Shown: piece by piece, positions 15,106 to 23,924 of the stretch
How positions within the stretch are numbered: the stretch's first letter is position 1
Layout of the letters: every line of letters begins with the position of its first letter
Assembly (NCBI GenBank): GCA_018710945.1
Contig: DVIW01000012.1
Coordinates: 1 to 64,000 of the forward strand
Length of the DNA: 64,000 bases
Reading direction: 5' to 3'
Origin: Candidatus Aphodovivens avistercoris
Lineage (GTDB): Bacteria; Actinomycetota; Coriobacteriia; Coriobacteriales; Eggerthellaceae
Notes under the pieces: generated by a model
The model's input: only the letters and a program-made list of their open reading frames with translations
Told to the model about the DNA's origin: nothing
Databases searched by the model: none
Translations under genes and position numbers: made by a program

Positions 15106-15494
15106 AGCGGGCGCGGCAGATGGTCGCCAAGGCGTGCTGGTGGGTGCGCAGGAACCCCGAGAAGTGGCGCAAGCTCAAGGGCTTCTGCGGCTACCTCATG
15201 GAGGAGGGCGACCTGATCCAGCGCGGCAACGTATACGAGCTGGCACGCCGCTACGGCATGGACGTGAGGCTCGCGAGCGAGTTCAAGCGCGACCACAACC
15301 TGTGGAGCGTGCTCACCCGCTACATGGTCATGGAGCGCCCGATGCTGCTTTCGGCCGTCAGCTTCCGCGAGACGCCCATCGACCAGGTGGACCTCGCGGG
15401 CTACTGGCGCGGAATCGTGGGGGACGACGTGTTCGTGGCCTCCTCGCTCGAAGAGGCGCGGCGCATCTACGACATCCAGCGGGGCGCGGAATGA
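15093..15494 (+). CDS. conserved-looking phage protein, unknown
   Basis: 133 aa, soluble and helical, rich in Trp, Tyr and Arg (WWVRRNPEKWRKLKGFCGYL). Overlaps the end of the previous gene; GGAGGGG precedes the ATG. It directly precedes the RusA-like gene with a 4-bp overlap. I do not recognise a domain. Confidence 0.65.
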   Translation: MADVERARQMVAKACWWVRRNPEKWRKLKGFCGYLMEEGDLIQRGNVYELARRYGMDVRLASEFKRDHNLWSVLTRYMVMERPMLLSAVSFRETPIDQVDLAGYWRGIVGDDVFVASSLEEARRIYDIQRGAE

Positions 15495-15856
15495 TCGGGC
15501 GCATGTCCATACCGGGACGCATGCCCGGCCTGAACGAGTACGTGCGCGCCGAGAGGGCGAACCGCTACGCGGCCTCGAAGATGAAGAGGGAGCAGACCGA
15601 GCGCGCGGGCATCGCCGCCGTCGAGCAGCGCATGCCGAAGTTCCCCGGCCGCGTGGAGGTCGCCTTCACGTGGGTGGAGCCCAACCGGCGCCGCGACATG
15701 GACAACGTGGCGTTCGCCAAGAAGTTCATATTGGACGGCCTCGTGCGCGCCGGCGTCATCAAGGACGACACGCCGCGCTACGTCGCCGGGCTGTCCGACC
15801 GCTTCGAGTACGACGCGGCAAGCCCCCGCGTGGAGGTGGAGGTGCGCAGCGCGTGA
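15491..15856 (+). CDS. rusA: RusA-like Holliday junction resolvase
   Basis: 121 aa, the usual size. The family core is visible: RRDMDNVAFAKKFILDGL with the metal-binding aspartates, followed by AGVIKDDTPRYV. It would resolve branched DNA made during phage recombination and replication, as a dimer. Overlaps both neighbours by 4 bp, in the early operon with ERF and SSB. Confidence 0.9.
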   Translation: MIGRMSIPGRMPGLNEYVRAERANRYAASKMKREQTERAGIAAVEQRMPKFPGRVEVAFTWVEPNRRRDMDNVAFAKKFILDGLVRAGVIKDDTPRYVAGLSDRFEYDAASPRVEVEVRSA

Positions 15857-16413
15857 CGAATCCGAGGACGTGGACCACCGGGGACCTGAAGAAGGTGGCG
15901 GAGCTCGCCGGCACCATGCCGGAGCGCGAGCTGCGCAGGCGCCTGAAGCTGTCGAAGAACCAGCTCCATTACGCCGTCACGCGCCTTAAGAGCCTCGGCG
16001 TGAACGTCACGACGCGCTACTACGAGCCGCGGCTGGGCACCTGCCCGGTCTGCGGATGCAGGCGGGCGACCCTCGAAGAGCACGGGATATGCGAGCCGTG
16101 CCGCCTCAAGAGGCAGCTCGCCGAGATCGAGTGGCGCATATCCGACCTCATGGCACGGCTCACGCCGGAGCAGCGCGCCGTCTACGAGAAGTCGGAGGCG
16201 CAGCGCGAATCGAGGGCGGACCCCATGCCCAAACCGAGGCCAACCGACGGCCTCGACGGCTACGAGCGCGCCAAGGCATCCGAGGAGCACGACGCCGCCA
16301 TGGAGGCATGGGCGGCGGCGTACCTCAAACGCCGCGTGAAGGCGGCGCAGAAGCGCAAGGAGCGCATCCAGGAGAAGGTAAACGAGAACGACAACAGGAG
16401 GAAACGGGCATGA
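15853..16413 (+). CDS. HTH protein with a zinc ribbon
   Basis: 186 aa, GTG start overlapping the previous stop. N terminus: a winged-helix-like segment (ERELRRRLKLSKNQLHYAVT). Middle: a four-cysteine zinc ribbon, CPVCGC (about 64-69) and CEPC. C terminus: long charged helix. Likely a DNA-binding regulator or nucleoid-associated phage protein; target unknown. Confidence 0.72.
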   Translation: MTNPRTWTTGDLKKVAELAGTMPERELRRRLKLSKNQLHYAVTRLKSLGVNVTTRYYEPRLGTCPVCGCRRATLEEHGICEPCRLKRQLAEIEWRISDLMARLTPEQRAVYEKSEAQRESRADPMPKPRPTDGLDGYERAKASEEHDAAMEAWAAAYLKRRVKAAQKRKERIQEKVNENDNRRKRA

Positions 16414-16454
16414 CAAGACGCAAGGACGAGGCCGTCGAGGAGGTGCTGGGCTGA
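16410..16454 (+). CDS. possible 14-residue leader peptide
   Basis: ATG overlaps the previous stop (ATGA), AGGAGG lies 8 bp before it, and its own stop overlaps the next start (TGATG). The peptide MTRRKDEAVEEVLG could couple translation of the flanking genes. It may equally be chance, since the next gene has its own GGAGG inside it. Confidence 0.35.
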   Translation: MTRRKDEAVEEVLG

Positions 16455-17758
16455 TGCAGGCCATGGAGCTGGTGGACATCGAGGATGTCTACCCCTACGA
16501 GCAGGGCGACGTGCGCATGAACCCGCGCGACGTTTCGAGCAAGGAGTGCCGGGAGTACATAGCGCAGCTCGCCGAGCAGTTCAAGCGCAACCGCCTGAAC
16601 CCCGGGCAGCCGCGCGTGCGCCCCATTCTCTACAGGGACGGGGGCATCTACCAGATCATCGACGGCGAGTGCCGCTACGAGGCCATGAAGCTCGCCGGCA
16701 CCAAGCGGTTCTGGGCAGACGTGTACGACGACCTGGCCGACGCGGAGACCGCGCGCCAGGAAGCGGCGAAGGCCATGGTGGAGACCGACGCCAAGCGCGC
16801 CCTGACGCCGGAGGAGATGAGCCGGGGCGTGCAGACCATGCTCGCGCTCGACGTGCCCGACGAGGAGGTGGCCGCGTCGGCGCGCATCGACGCCGGAGCC
16901 GTCCGCAAGGCGCGGCGCGGCGCCAGGGCGACGGGCGACGCGGCCTACGACATGACGCTCGACCGCCTGATGGCCGTAGCGGAGTTCGAGGGCGACCCGA
17001 AAGCCGTGGCCCAGCTGCGCGACTGCCCGCAGAGGGAATGGCGCCGCGTGTACGAGGAGCTGGCGGGCGAGCGCGAGCGCGAGAAGGCCGTCGAGGCGGC
17101 CCGCGCCGTCCTGGCCGTCCACGGGGCGCGGGAAGCGGAAGGCTCCGACGGGACGGTGCTCTGCGCCTACGTCCGCATCGACGGCAGCGCCGAGGGCAGG
17201 GTCGCCGACGAGATCGAGCGCGAGCCGCGCATCGACCGATACACCATCGACGAGGGAGGCAGGTGGATCGCACTGCGCCGCGCCGAGGAGCCGGAGGACG
17301 CGGCCGCAAGCTCCGACGAGCGCCGCAAGCGCGAAGAGCGGCAGAAGCGCGCCGGCAAGGCCGCCGACGAATGGGCGCGCGAGACCGAGGCGCGCGAGGA
17401 GTGGCTGGCCGGGCGGCTGGGCGACCTCCGCTCGATGCGCCGCACGGCGAAGCTGCTGGCGGGCAGGGTCGAGGCCAGGTGCGCCGAGATGGCGGAGCGC
17501 ACCGGGGCGCGGGCCGACTTCTCCCCCACCCCCGCGCTCGTCCTCGCCGGGTGGTCGCTGTCGTGGGCGCCCGCCGAGCAGGCGGCGGTGAGCGCCGCCG
17601 TCGAAGGCCGGGCGCTTCCCTGGGCGGCGAGCAGGGCGCAGGCGGCGGGCTACGCGGAGCTCGAAGAGGCGATGGAGGCCGACGGGTACGAGCCGACGGG
17701 CACGGGCGCGGCGGTTGCCCGCGCCATGAAGGAGTTCGCGGAAGGAGAAGGGCGATGA
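16454..17758 (+). CDS. ParB-like nuclease-domain protein
   Basis: 434 aa. The N-terminal 110 residues match the ParB/Srx fold (VDIEDVYPYEQGDVRMNPRD, then IIDGECRYEAMKLAG). The following helical part (about 115-155) looks like the ParB HTH. The C-terminal half is Ala/Arg/Glu-rich and probably helical. Phage relatives act in partition-like or DNA-processing roles; which applies here is unclear. No ParA partner is present, so plasmid-style partition is unlikely. Confidence 0.82.
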   Translation: MQAMELVDIEDVYPYEQGDVRMNPRDVSSKECREYIAQLAEQFKRNRLNPGQPRVRPILYRDGGIYQIIDGECRYEAMKLAGTKRFWADVYDDLADAETARQEAAKAMVETDAKRALTPEEMSRGVQTMLALDVPDEEVAASARIDAGAVRKARRGARATGDAAYDMTLDRLMAVAEFEGDPKAVAQLRDCPQREWRRVYEELAGEREREKAVEAARAVLAVHGAREAEGSDGTVLCAYVRIDGSAEGRVADEIEREPRIDRYTIDEGGRWIALRRAEEPEDAAASSDERRKREERQKRAGKAADEWARETEAREEWLAGRLGDLRSMRRTAKLLAGRVEARCAEMAERTGARADFSPTPALVLAGWSLSWAPAEQAAVSAAVEGRALPWAASRAQAAGYAELEEAMEADGYEPTGTGAAVARAMKEFAEGEGR

Positions 17759-18858
17759 GCTACGAGGCCATGACCGTCGCCCAGCTGCGCGCCGTCGCCG
17801 AGGAGCGCGGCGTCGAGCTGGGCAAGGGATGGAAGAAGGCGCGGATCGTCTCCGCGCTCGAAGAGGGCGACGCCGGGGCGCAGCCCGTCGAGGCCGAGGT
17901 GATCGACGAGCCGCAGGGGCTCGCCGTGAGCCTGCTTCCCGGCACGCTCCACGCCGACTTCGCGGCGCTGGACGCCCGCATCGACGGGATCCTCGCCCAG
18001 TACGAGGGATGGGAGCCCTCGCCCGACGACGCCGACGAGCTCAGGCACGTGGCGCGCGAGCGCAAGTACCTCAACGGCCTGGCCAACGAGCTGGACGCGC
18101 GCCGGAAGGAGATCAAGCGCGAGTACACCCGCCCCCTGGCCGAGCTGGAGGGGATGGTCAACGCCCGCCGCGACCGCATCAAGGCGGTGGTGGCGAGACT
18201 GCAGGCCGTGGAGAAGGAGGCCGAGGCGGCCCGCAGGGAAGCAAAGGAAAGCGAGCTGCGCGAGCACTACGAGGCCGTCGCCGGGCTGCTGGCCAACATC
18301 GTGCCCTACGGCGCCATCGCCGACCCCAGGTGGATGAACAAACAGCCGACCGTCGAGAAGTGCAAGCTGGAGCTGGAGGAGCGGTGCCGCAGGGTCGCCG
18401 CCGACTGGGAGACGCTGAAGGCCCAGGAGGGAACCCTGCCGCGCTACGACGCGGCGGAGCGCGCGTTCTTCGCCACGCTCGACCTGGGGGCGGCGCTCAG
18501 CGCCGCACGCGAAGCGCAGGAAGCCGACGAGCGGATAGCTGGCATGCGCGCCGAGATGGCGGCGTACGGGCACGGCGAGGTTCCTCCTGACACCGAGCCG
18601 GAGACGGAGCCCATGCCCGCGCCCGAACCCACGCCGGAACCCGAGCCCGCCCCGCAGGCGGCAGCGCCGGTCGCCGTCCCCGGCGGCAGGTACGTGCCGT
18701 GCGTCATGGTCATCCAGGCGGCGAGCATCGAGCAGATGCAGGAGATCGGCCGGTTCTGCGGGAACCTGAACCCCCGGGTGACGGGCAGGTTCGTGACGGG
18801 GACGCTTGAGCAGGCGTTCGAGAAGGAACGTCGCCAGATCGGAGGTTTCAATGCCTGA
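17755..18858 (+). CDS. DUF1351 phage protein with an N-terminal SAP-like segment
   Basis: 367 aa. Residues 1-35 (MTVAQLRAVAEERGVEL) resemble a SAP/HeH DNA-binding helix pair. The central part (about 60-270) is the coiled-coil DUF1351 region found beside phage single-strand annealing proteins. A Pro/Glu/Thr-rich linker (about 280-305) follows, then a compact C-terminal domain. It sits directly before the ERF gene, as in many Gram-positive phages, so it probably helps recombination. The exact role is unknown. Confidence 0.8.
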   Translation: MSYEAMTVAQLRAVAEERGVELGKGWKKARIVSALEEGDAGAQPVEAEVIDEPQGLAVSLLPGTLHADFAALDARIDGILAQYEGWEPSPDDADELRHVARERKYLNGLANELDARRKEIKREYTRPLAELEGMVNARRDRIKAVVARLQAVEKEAEAARREAKESELREHYEAVAGLLANIVPYGAIADPRWMNKQPTVEKCKLELEERCRRVAADWETLKAQEGTLPRYDAAERAFFATLDLGAALSAAREAQEADERIAGMRAEMAAYGHGEVPPDTEPETEPMPAPEPTPEPEPAPQAAAPVAVPGGRYVPCVMVIQAASIEQMQEIGRFCGNLNPRVTGRFVTGTLEQAFEKERRQIGGFNA

Positions 18859-19414
18859 TGAGAATCCGCGCAGAATCTTGAGCGCCATAGCGCAGGTGCA
18901 GCGGTCGGTCGTGGTGCCCAAGGCCCGCTACAACGAATACGGGAAGTTCAGCTACCGGAGCTTCGAGGACATCGTGGCGGCGCTCAAGAAGCCGTGCGAG
19001 GACGCCGGCATCGGCTTCTCCATGCACGACGAGATCGTGAGCGTCAGGGAACGCTACTACGTCAAGGCCACGGTGACCGTGTTCTTCGCCGACGGGGCCG
19101 GGGAGACGTTCACCGCGTCGGCCTTCGCGCGCGAGGCCGAGCACAAGAACGGCAGCGACGACGCGCAGGTGACCGGCATGGCTTCGAGCTACGCCCGCAA
19201 GTACGCCCTGTGCGGCGTCTTCGCCATCGACGGCGAGAGCGACCCCGACCAGCTCGCCCCAGCCAAGGACCAGAAGAAGGCGCCGCAGGAAGGGCCGTTC
19301 ACGGCCCGCTGCAGAAGCTGCGGGACGCGCTACAGCTTCGACAGTGCGGCCCAGTACGACGCCTTCGCCGCGGCGCCCGGATGCTGCCCGGCGCCCGCCT
19401 GGGAGATCGAGTAG
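18851..19414 (+). CDS. erf: ERF-family single-strand annealing protein
   Basis: 187 aa. Family core visible: ILSAIAQVQRSV, YGKFSYRSFEDIVAALK, then TGMASSYARKYALCGVFAID. Promotes annealing of complementary single strands, used in phage recombination and genome circularisation. The C-terminal end holds CRSCG and a later CC pair that may bind zinc. GGAGG lies 5 bp before the ATG. Followed by a small gene and SSB, the usual recombination module. Confidence 0.92.
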   Translation: MPDENPRRILSAIAQVQRSVVVPKARYNEYGKFSYRSFEDIVAALKKPCEDAGIGFSMHDEIVSVRERYYVKATVTVFFADGAGETFTASAFAREAEHKNGSDDAQVTGMASSYARKYALCGVFAIDGESDPDQLAPAKDQKKAPQEGPFTARCRSCGTRYSFDSAAQYDAFAAAPGCCPAPAWEIE

Positions 19415-19417
19415 GCC

Positions 19418-19759
19418 ATGCAGGAGCTGTGCGCGCAGCTGGACGAGCTCACCGGCCTGCTGATGGCGGAGCTCGACGTGTGCAAGACCTCCGGCTGCCA
19501 GTACGCGGAGAACGAGGCCGAATATCGAAAGGCCCTCCGCCTCGCCATCTTGGATGAGCGCCAGAAGGGCACGCCGGCGACCATCACGAGCGACCTGTGC
19601 CGGGGGCGCGAGGACATAGCCGAGCTCAAGCGGCTGCGCGACTGCTCGGAGGCCATATACAAGGCCAGCCAGGAGGCCATAAACGTCTACAAGCTGCGCA
19701 TGAGGATGATAGACGCCCAGATGACCCGCGAATGGAACAGCGGCGGGCAGGGCATGTGA
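19418..19759 (+). CDS. helical protein between ERF and SSB genes
   Basis: 113 aa, mostly alpha-helical and coiled-coil-like. Starts 3 bp after the ERF stop. The conserved place between annealing protein and SSB suggests a role in recombination, but no domain is recognised. Confidence 0.66.
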   Translation: MQELCAQLDELTGLLMAELDVCKTSGCQYAENEAEYRKALRLAILDERQKGTPATITSDLCRGREDIAELKRLRDCSEAIYKASQEAINVYKLRMRMIDAQMTREWNSGGQGM

Positions 19760-19769
19760 GGAGGATGGA

Positions 19770-20249
19770 ATGAAGGACTTCACGATCAGCGGGTACGTTA
19801 CCAAGAACGTCGAGACGCGCTCGACCAACAGCGGCCAGACCGTCACGCGCTTCTCGGTCAACAGCCCCAACTACAACCGGCAGAGCGGACAGAGCGCGCC
19901 CCAGTTCTTCGAATGCGAGTACTGGCACTCCGGGGACCGCGACGACAAGGCCGCCAACATAGCGGAGGGCGCGCTGCTGCTGCTCTGGGGCCAGCTCTCC
20001 TTCGAGAGCTGGCAGGACCAGACGGGCCAGAACCGCTCGAAGACGCGCCTGAAGGTGCGCGAGATCGGCGTCGTCCGGCCTCCGCAGCCCAACCGGCACC
20101 AGGGCCGCCAGCGGCCCGCACCGCAGCAGGCGACCCCGTCCTACGCCCCGAGCCAGGCCGCGCCCGCCCCGCAGCAGGCCGCACCGGCGCCCGCCCCGCA
20201 GCAGTACCAGCCGACCATGGGCCTGTACGACGAGGACATCCCGTTCTAG
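19770..20249 (+). CDS. ssb: single-stranded DNA-binding protein
   Basis: 159 aa. An OB fold fills residues 1-108 (ISGYVTKNVETRS, VTRFSVNSPNY, then WGQLSFESWQD). After a Gln/Pro/Ala-rich linker comes the acidic tip DEDIPF, the classic SSB tail that recruits partners. Phage early protein, working with the ERF protein. Confidence 0.93.
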   Translation: MKDFTISGYVTKNVETRSTNSGQTVTRFSVNSPNYNRQSGQSAPQFFECEYWHSGDRDDKAANIAEGALLLLWGQLSFESWQDQTGQNRSKTRLKVREIGVVRPPQPNRHQGRQRPAPQQATPSYAPSQAAPAPQQAAPAPAPQQYQPTMGLYDEDIPF

Positions 20250-20258
20250 GGGCCGGGC

Positions 20259-20852
20259 ATGGCGAAGGAGAGGACGATGCCGTTCCCGAAGTCGATATTC
20301 GAGCTCACGAAGGTTCTGCCGAAGAAGGACCGCGAGAAGGTGCGCAACGCGATGCTGGAGTTCTACTTCGACGGAACGGAACCATGCGGGCTGTCCGAGA
20401 ACGCCCGCAGGGTGTTCGAGGGCGTGCGCGGCAGGCTCCACCAGAGCCGCGTCAACTCGATCAACCGAGGCGGCGAAAGCGCGATGGAAACGGAAAACGA
20501 AACGCCAATGGAAACGGCCAACGAAACGGCGATGGAAACCGCCGGAGAACGGCGAACGGACGGGGCCACGAAACCCCCGACGAAACCCCGCCCAGAAGGA
20601 GAAGGAGAAGGAGAGTTAGAAGGAGAAGAAGGGAAAGGGAGGGCGCGCTTCCGCGCCCCCGCCCCCGCGGAAGTGGCCGCATACGCCAGGGACGCGGGCC
20701 TCTCCCTCGACGCCGAGCGGTTCTGCGACTTCTACGCCTCCAAGGGCTGGCGGGTCGGCAGGTCCCCGATGAAGGACTGGAAGGCCGCCGCGCGCAACTG
20801 GGCGCGCCGCGACGAGCCGGCGAAGGCGGCGAGGTTCGATGAGTACGCCTAG
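20259..20852 (+). CDS. replisome-organiser-like phage protein
   Basis: 197 aa. The N-terminal part (FPKSIFELTKVLPKKDREKVRNAML) resembles the conserved head of phage DUF6291-type proteins. A low-complexity linker of ETANETAMET-type repeats (about residues 70-100) follows, then a C-terminal domain (VAAYARDAGLSLDAERFCDF and DWKAAARNWARR) of the kind found in phage replication initiators. An internal ATG at 20277 with GGAG is an alternative start. It directly precedes the DnaC-like loader, which fits an origin-binding role. Confidence 0.75.
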   Translation: MAKERTMPFPKSIFELTKVLPKKDREKVRNAMLEFYFDGTEPCGLSENARRVFEGVRGRLHQSRVNSINRGGESAMETENETPMETANETAMETAGERRTDGATKPPTKPRPEGEGEGELEGEEGKGRARFRAPAPAEVAAYARDAGLSLDAERFCDFYASKGWRVGRSPMKDWKAAARNWARRDEPAKAARFDEYA

Positions 20853-21606
20853 GGACGTGTCGGGCATCGCCCTGCCGCCCAACGTGCGCTGGGACCGCTC
20901 CTCCCCGCCGGTCGAGTGCCCGCACTGCGGCAGGGCCACCCCCAGGACGCAGGCGCTGTTCCGCGGGAGGTGGATACGCTTCCTCCCCTACCCCTGCGAC
21001 TGCCCCGGCTACCGCGCGAAGGTGGCCGGGATCGAGCGCAGGGAGGCCGAGCGCCGGGCGGCGTCGCTGCCGTCGGTTGAGGTGCCGGAGCGTTTCGCGG
21101 AATCCATCGGCGAGGTGGACGCCGAGGCCATGGCCGGCACCATCGAGGCCGGGTGCGGCATCTACCTTCACGGCCCCAACGGCACCGGCAAGACCACGGC
21201 GGCCTACGCGGTGGCCGGGGCGCTGTCGGCGAAGGGCTGGCGCGTGGAGGTCACCACCGTGGCGCGCATCCAGTCCGAGCTCGCCGACACGTGGGGCGGC
21301 AGCGAGACGCAGGAGGCCCTGTTCAGGAGGCTTTCAGGATGCGACCTGCTGGTGATCGACGATCTGGGCAAGGAGCGCCCGACAGAGGCCATGGGGTCGC
21401 TGCTGTTCCGGATCGTGAACGACCGCTACGAGAGGGAGGGCGCGCTGATGGTGACGAGCAACTACGCGCGCAACCTCATGGCGGGCAGGCTCATGCAGGG
21501 ATGCGACGAGGGCACGGCGCGCTCAATCGCGTCGAGGCTCGTGGAGATGACCGCCCCGGTGGAGATGGGCGGGGATGACAGGAGGTTGTCCAATGGCAAA
21601 CGTTGA
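20839..21606 (+). CDS. DnaC-like helicase loader (AAA+)
   Basis: 255 aa. An N-terminal zinc-binding region (CPHCG, about residues 26-30, and later CDCPG) is followed by an AAA+ core: Walker A GPNGTGKT (about 110-117), Walker B LLVIDDLGKERP, and a sensor-type arginine in the C-terminal part. Should load the host replicative helicase at the phage origin. Overlaps the replisome-organiser gene by 14 bp. Confidence 0.9.
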   Translation: MSTPRDVSGIALPPNVRWDRSSPPVECPHCGRATPRTQALFRGRWIRFLPYPCDCPGYRAKVAGIERREAERRAASLPSVEVPERFAESIGEVDAEAMAGTIEAGCGIYLHGPNGTGKTTAAYAVAGALSAKGWRVEVTTVARIQSELADTWGGSETQEALFRRLSGCDLLVIDDLGKERPTEAMGSLLFRIVNDRYEREGALMVTSNYARNLMAGRLMQGCDEGTARSIASRLVEMTAPVEMGGDDRRLSNGKR

Positions 21607-21994
21607 CACGCTGCCGGCTATGCTCGTCCCGCTCATGTCGGCGCCAAGCATCAGGCTCGACAGGTGCGCCGTGTGCGGCAGGAGGTCGCCGCTCAACCAG
21701 CACCACATCGTGCGCAGGGCCGCCGGCAAGCTCTACCGGGCGGGAAGGGAGGTTCCCAAGCCCACGGTCACGCTGTGCGGCATGGGCAGCGTGCTGTCCG
21801 ACTCCGACGGACGCCCCTACTGCCACGGCCTGGCGCACGCCAACCGGCTGCACTTCCGCTGGGTGCCGGAGGAGGGGCCGAGGGACGGCGCCGGAAGCTA
21901 CCGGCCGAAGGGCGGCCACCTGGAGTGCCTGCTGCTGGACGAGCCGGCGCCCTACATCGAGGCGCTGGAAATGGACGGATGGAGGAAGCTGTGA
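21593..21994 (+). CDS. HNH-like zinc protein
   Basis: 133 aa with CAVCGRRSPLNQHHIVRR in the first third and TLCGMGS, then CHGLAHANRLHF further on: paired cysteines and histidines spaced as in HNH endonucleases. Start ATG has AGGAGG 7 bp upstream and overlaps the loader gene. Could be a nuclease acting in replication or packaging. The terminase is over 4 kb away, so it is not the usual packaging HNH. Confidence 0.65.
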   Translation: MANVDTLPAMLVPLMSAPSIRLDRCAVCGRRSPLNQHHIVRRAAGKLYRAGREVPKPTVTLCGMGSVLSDSDGRPYCHGLAHANRLHFRWVPEEGPRDGAGSYRPKGGHLECLLLDEPAPYIEALEMDGWRKL

Positions 21995-22203
21995 GCAACT
22001 ACCCGGATTCGACGTGGGAATGCGACCCCCGAGCCCCGTGGAACGGCCCCGGCGCCGAGTGCGGAACGTGCAGGTACGCCGGGGCGGTTGGCCGCGTCGT
22101 CATCTGCACGGCGGGCTGCTGCATCGACGGCGACCCCGACGGCTACGGGACCGTAGACCCGCGCGGCGAGGCGTGCGAAATGTACGAAAGGCGCGGCGCA
22201 TGA
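21991..22203 (+). CDS. cysteine-rich small protein
   Basis: 70 aa, GTG start overlapping the previous stop (GTGA). Seven cysteines, including CGTCRYAG and CTAGCC, suggest metal binding. Unknown role; one of a string of tightly overlapping accessory genes. Confidence 0.55.
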   Translation: MSNYPDSTWECDPRAPWNGPGAECGTCRYAGAVGRVVICTAGCCIDGDPDGYGTVDPRGEACEMYERRGA

Positions 22204-22298
22204 GGCAGGAAGACTACACGGCATGGGCGATGGCCGCGTTCGCGCTGCTGCTGGTCGCGGCGATCGTCCGCGGAATGACGAACGGAGGGACGGTATGA
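22200..22298 (+). CDS. 32-residue membrane peptide
   Basis: ATGA overlap with the previous gene and TATGA overlap with the next. One helix (MAAFALLLVAAIV). Unknown. Confidence 0.5.
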   Translation: MRQEDYTAWAMAAFALLLVAAIVRGMTNGGTV

Positions 22299-23071
22299 GC
22301 AAGGCCAAGGACGTGCGAAACGCCCTGCGCGACGCGTTCTCGGAGCTAGAGGCGCGAGTGATGCCCGATGGCATGGAGTGGCCGAGGTTCGAGGATGGGG
22401 AGCCGGTGAGGCTAGGCGACGAGTTCGAGTGCTGGTGCGGCGAGACGCACGCCGTGGCCAGCGTCACCATCAGGGAGGGGCGCTCCGTGCTCAACGCGAG
22501 TCAGCCGCATACGTTCGTCGTGAGCAACGGCCCGTTCACTGCACACGGAGAGCGCGTCAAGCGCCCTGCCGTCCTCGCAGCCGACGGCGAGCCGCTGGAG
22601 GCCGGGCAGACGGTGTTCATGGTTGGAAACGGGCGGCGCGGCTCCGTTATGGGCTTCGACGGCGTCCTCGCCATTGTCGAATACGAAACGACGGACGTGA
22701 ACGGCGGGACCATGGCCGTTCGAACGGAAGGAGCATGCCTCACCCACCAGCGTCCCGTGCTGGACGCTGACGGCGTGCTCATCAAGGAGGGCGACCCGGT
22801 GTGGCATATCGAGACCGGTCGAGAGTACGTGGTCATCGAGCCGTCCTATGGGGAGGCCGTCGTAGTGCGTCTCGCGAAGTACGACGATGCCGAGGGTGAG
22901 CAGTACGCGCCCGACAAGCTCTCCCACACTAAGCCCGAGCCTCCCGACAGCTGGGAGCGCATCGAGCAGGACGCGCGGGCGATGCTCGACGACGGCCTGC
23001 ACCCAAACGACGAGTGGGTGCTCGACCTTTTGAGCCGCGCCAAGGCGCTGGCGGAGAGGGAGCAGAGATGA
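22295..23071 (+). CDS. accessory early protein, unknown
   Basis: 258 aa soluble protein. Three similar short segments are visible: PAVLAADGEPLEAGQTVFMV, RPVLDADGVLIKEGDPVWHI and an earlier more diverged one, suggesting duplicated small beta domains. Such proteins are frequent in phage early regions without known function. Confidence 0.6.
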   Translation: MSKAKDVRNALRDAFSELEARVMPDGMEWPRFEDGEPVRLGDEFECWCGETHAVASVTIREGRSVLNASQPHTFVVSNGPFTAHGERVKRPAVLAADGEPLEAGQTVFMVGNGRRGSVMGFDGVLAIVEYETTDVNGGTMAVRTEGACLTHQRPVLDADGVLIKEGDPVWHIETGREYVVIEPSYGEAVVVRLAKYDDAEGEQYAPDKLSHTKPEPPDSWERIEQDARAMLDDGLHPNDEWVLDLLSRAKALAEREQR

Positions 23072-23343
23072 CCGAGTACGTGTGCGAGATGACCGACGAC
23101 TACCCGGACGTGCCCTACGGCAGCGACGGGTACAGCGGCACGGTGGAGCGCCGCGAGGAGGTCGTGCGGTGCCGTGACTGCGCGCATGCAATCAAGCTCG
23201 AAGGAGAGCCGGCGGAAGCCCGGCCTGGAATGCTCAACTGCGTTTACTTCGCGCAATGGGACTGCTACGACGACGAGCCGGGCGTGTGGTTGGTCGAGCC
23301 TGACGGCTTCTGCGCGTGGGCGAGATCAAGGGAAGGGAGATAA
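23068..23343 (+). CDS. small zinc-ribbon-like protein
   Basis: 91 aa with CRDCAHA in the middle and two later cysteines (CVYF and FCAW). It overlaps the previous gene by 4 bp. Unknown; the pattern recurs in phage accessory proteins. Confidence 0.55.
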   Translation: MTEYVCEMTDDYPDVPYGSDGYSGTVERREEVVRCRDCAHAIKLEGEPAEARPGMLNCVYFAQWDCYDDEPGVWLVEPDGFCAWARSREGR

Positions 23344-23346
23344 GCC

Positions 23347-23655
23347 GTGAGCGAATTGGAACCCTGCCCGTTCTGCGGGGGCGAGGCCGAGGAGATAGAA
23401 CCACCCCGGAAAGGCTACTGGATGGGCTTCTGGCGCATCAGGTGCACCGGATGCCATGCGCTCATGCATGGCAGCCATCGGGGCATGAACCGCGACGCCT
23501 GGAACCGCCGCGCGGAGCGGACGTGCCGAGAAGAATGGGTACCTGGAAGCGTCGGCGGGACGTCGGTGCCGGTGTGCTCGAACTGCGGAAGGGGCTGGGA
23601 GGCGGCGGAGGTCTACTGCCCCAACTGCGGGGCGCGAGTCGTTAAGGAGGAATAA
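23347..23655 (+). CDS. Lar-like restriction-alleviation/zinc-ribbon protein
   Basis: 102 aa, GTG start. The N-terminal half has the Lar-type pattern ELEPCPFCGGEAE, later CTGCHALMHG and NRDAWNRRA. The C-terminal half is a second ribbon (CSNCGRGW and YCPNCGARV). Lar-family proteins soften type I restriction; whether this one does is not shown by the sequence. Confidence 0.65.
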   Translation: MSELEPCPFCGGEAEEIEPPRKGYWMGFWRIRCTGCHALMHGSHRGMNRDAWNRRAERTCREEWVPGSVGGTSVPVCSNCGRGWEAAEVYCPNCGARVVKEE

Positions 23656-23924
23656 TGAGCGTGACTATTTGCAGAACATCGCAGAAAGCAGTGCTTCGCC
23701 AATTTGCGGCGAGCATGCTCGGATGCGAAAAGCTTGCCCTCATGTCCGATGGGGATGTAAGAGAGTGGCTCAATGACGAGGGCTACCAGTCCTACATCGA
23801 GTACACGGGCGAGTACGACGACAGCGACGACATTCTCATAGCGAAGTCATGTGACATCGCGGCGCTCGTCTCCGAGGGCAAGGCGTTCTGGGCGACGAGG
23901 AGCGGAAAGCTGGGTGACGCGTGA
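23655..23924 (+). CDS. small acidic protein, unknown
   Basis: 89 aa. Starts inside the previous stop with AAGGAGG. Soluble, acidic centre (YTGEYDDSDD). Not recognised. Confidence 0.52.
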   Translation: MSVTICRTSQKAVLRQFAASMLGCEKLALMSDGDVREWLNDEGYQSYIEYTGEYDDSDDILIAKSCDIAALVSEGKAFWATRSGKLGDA

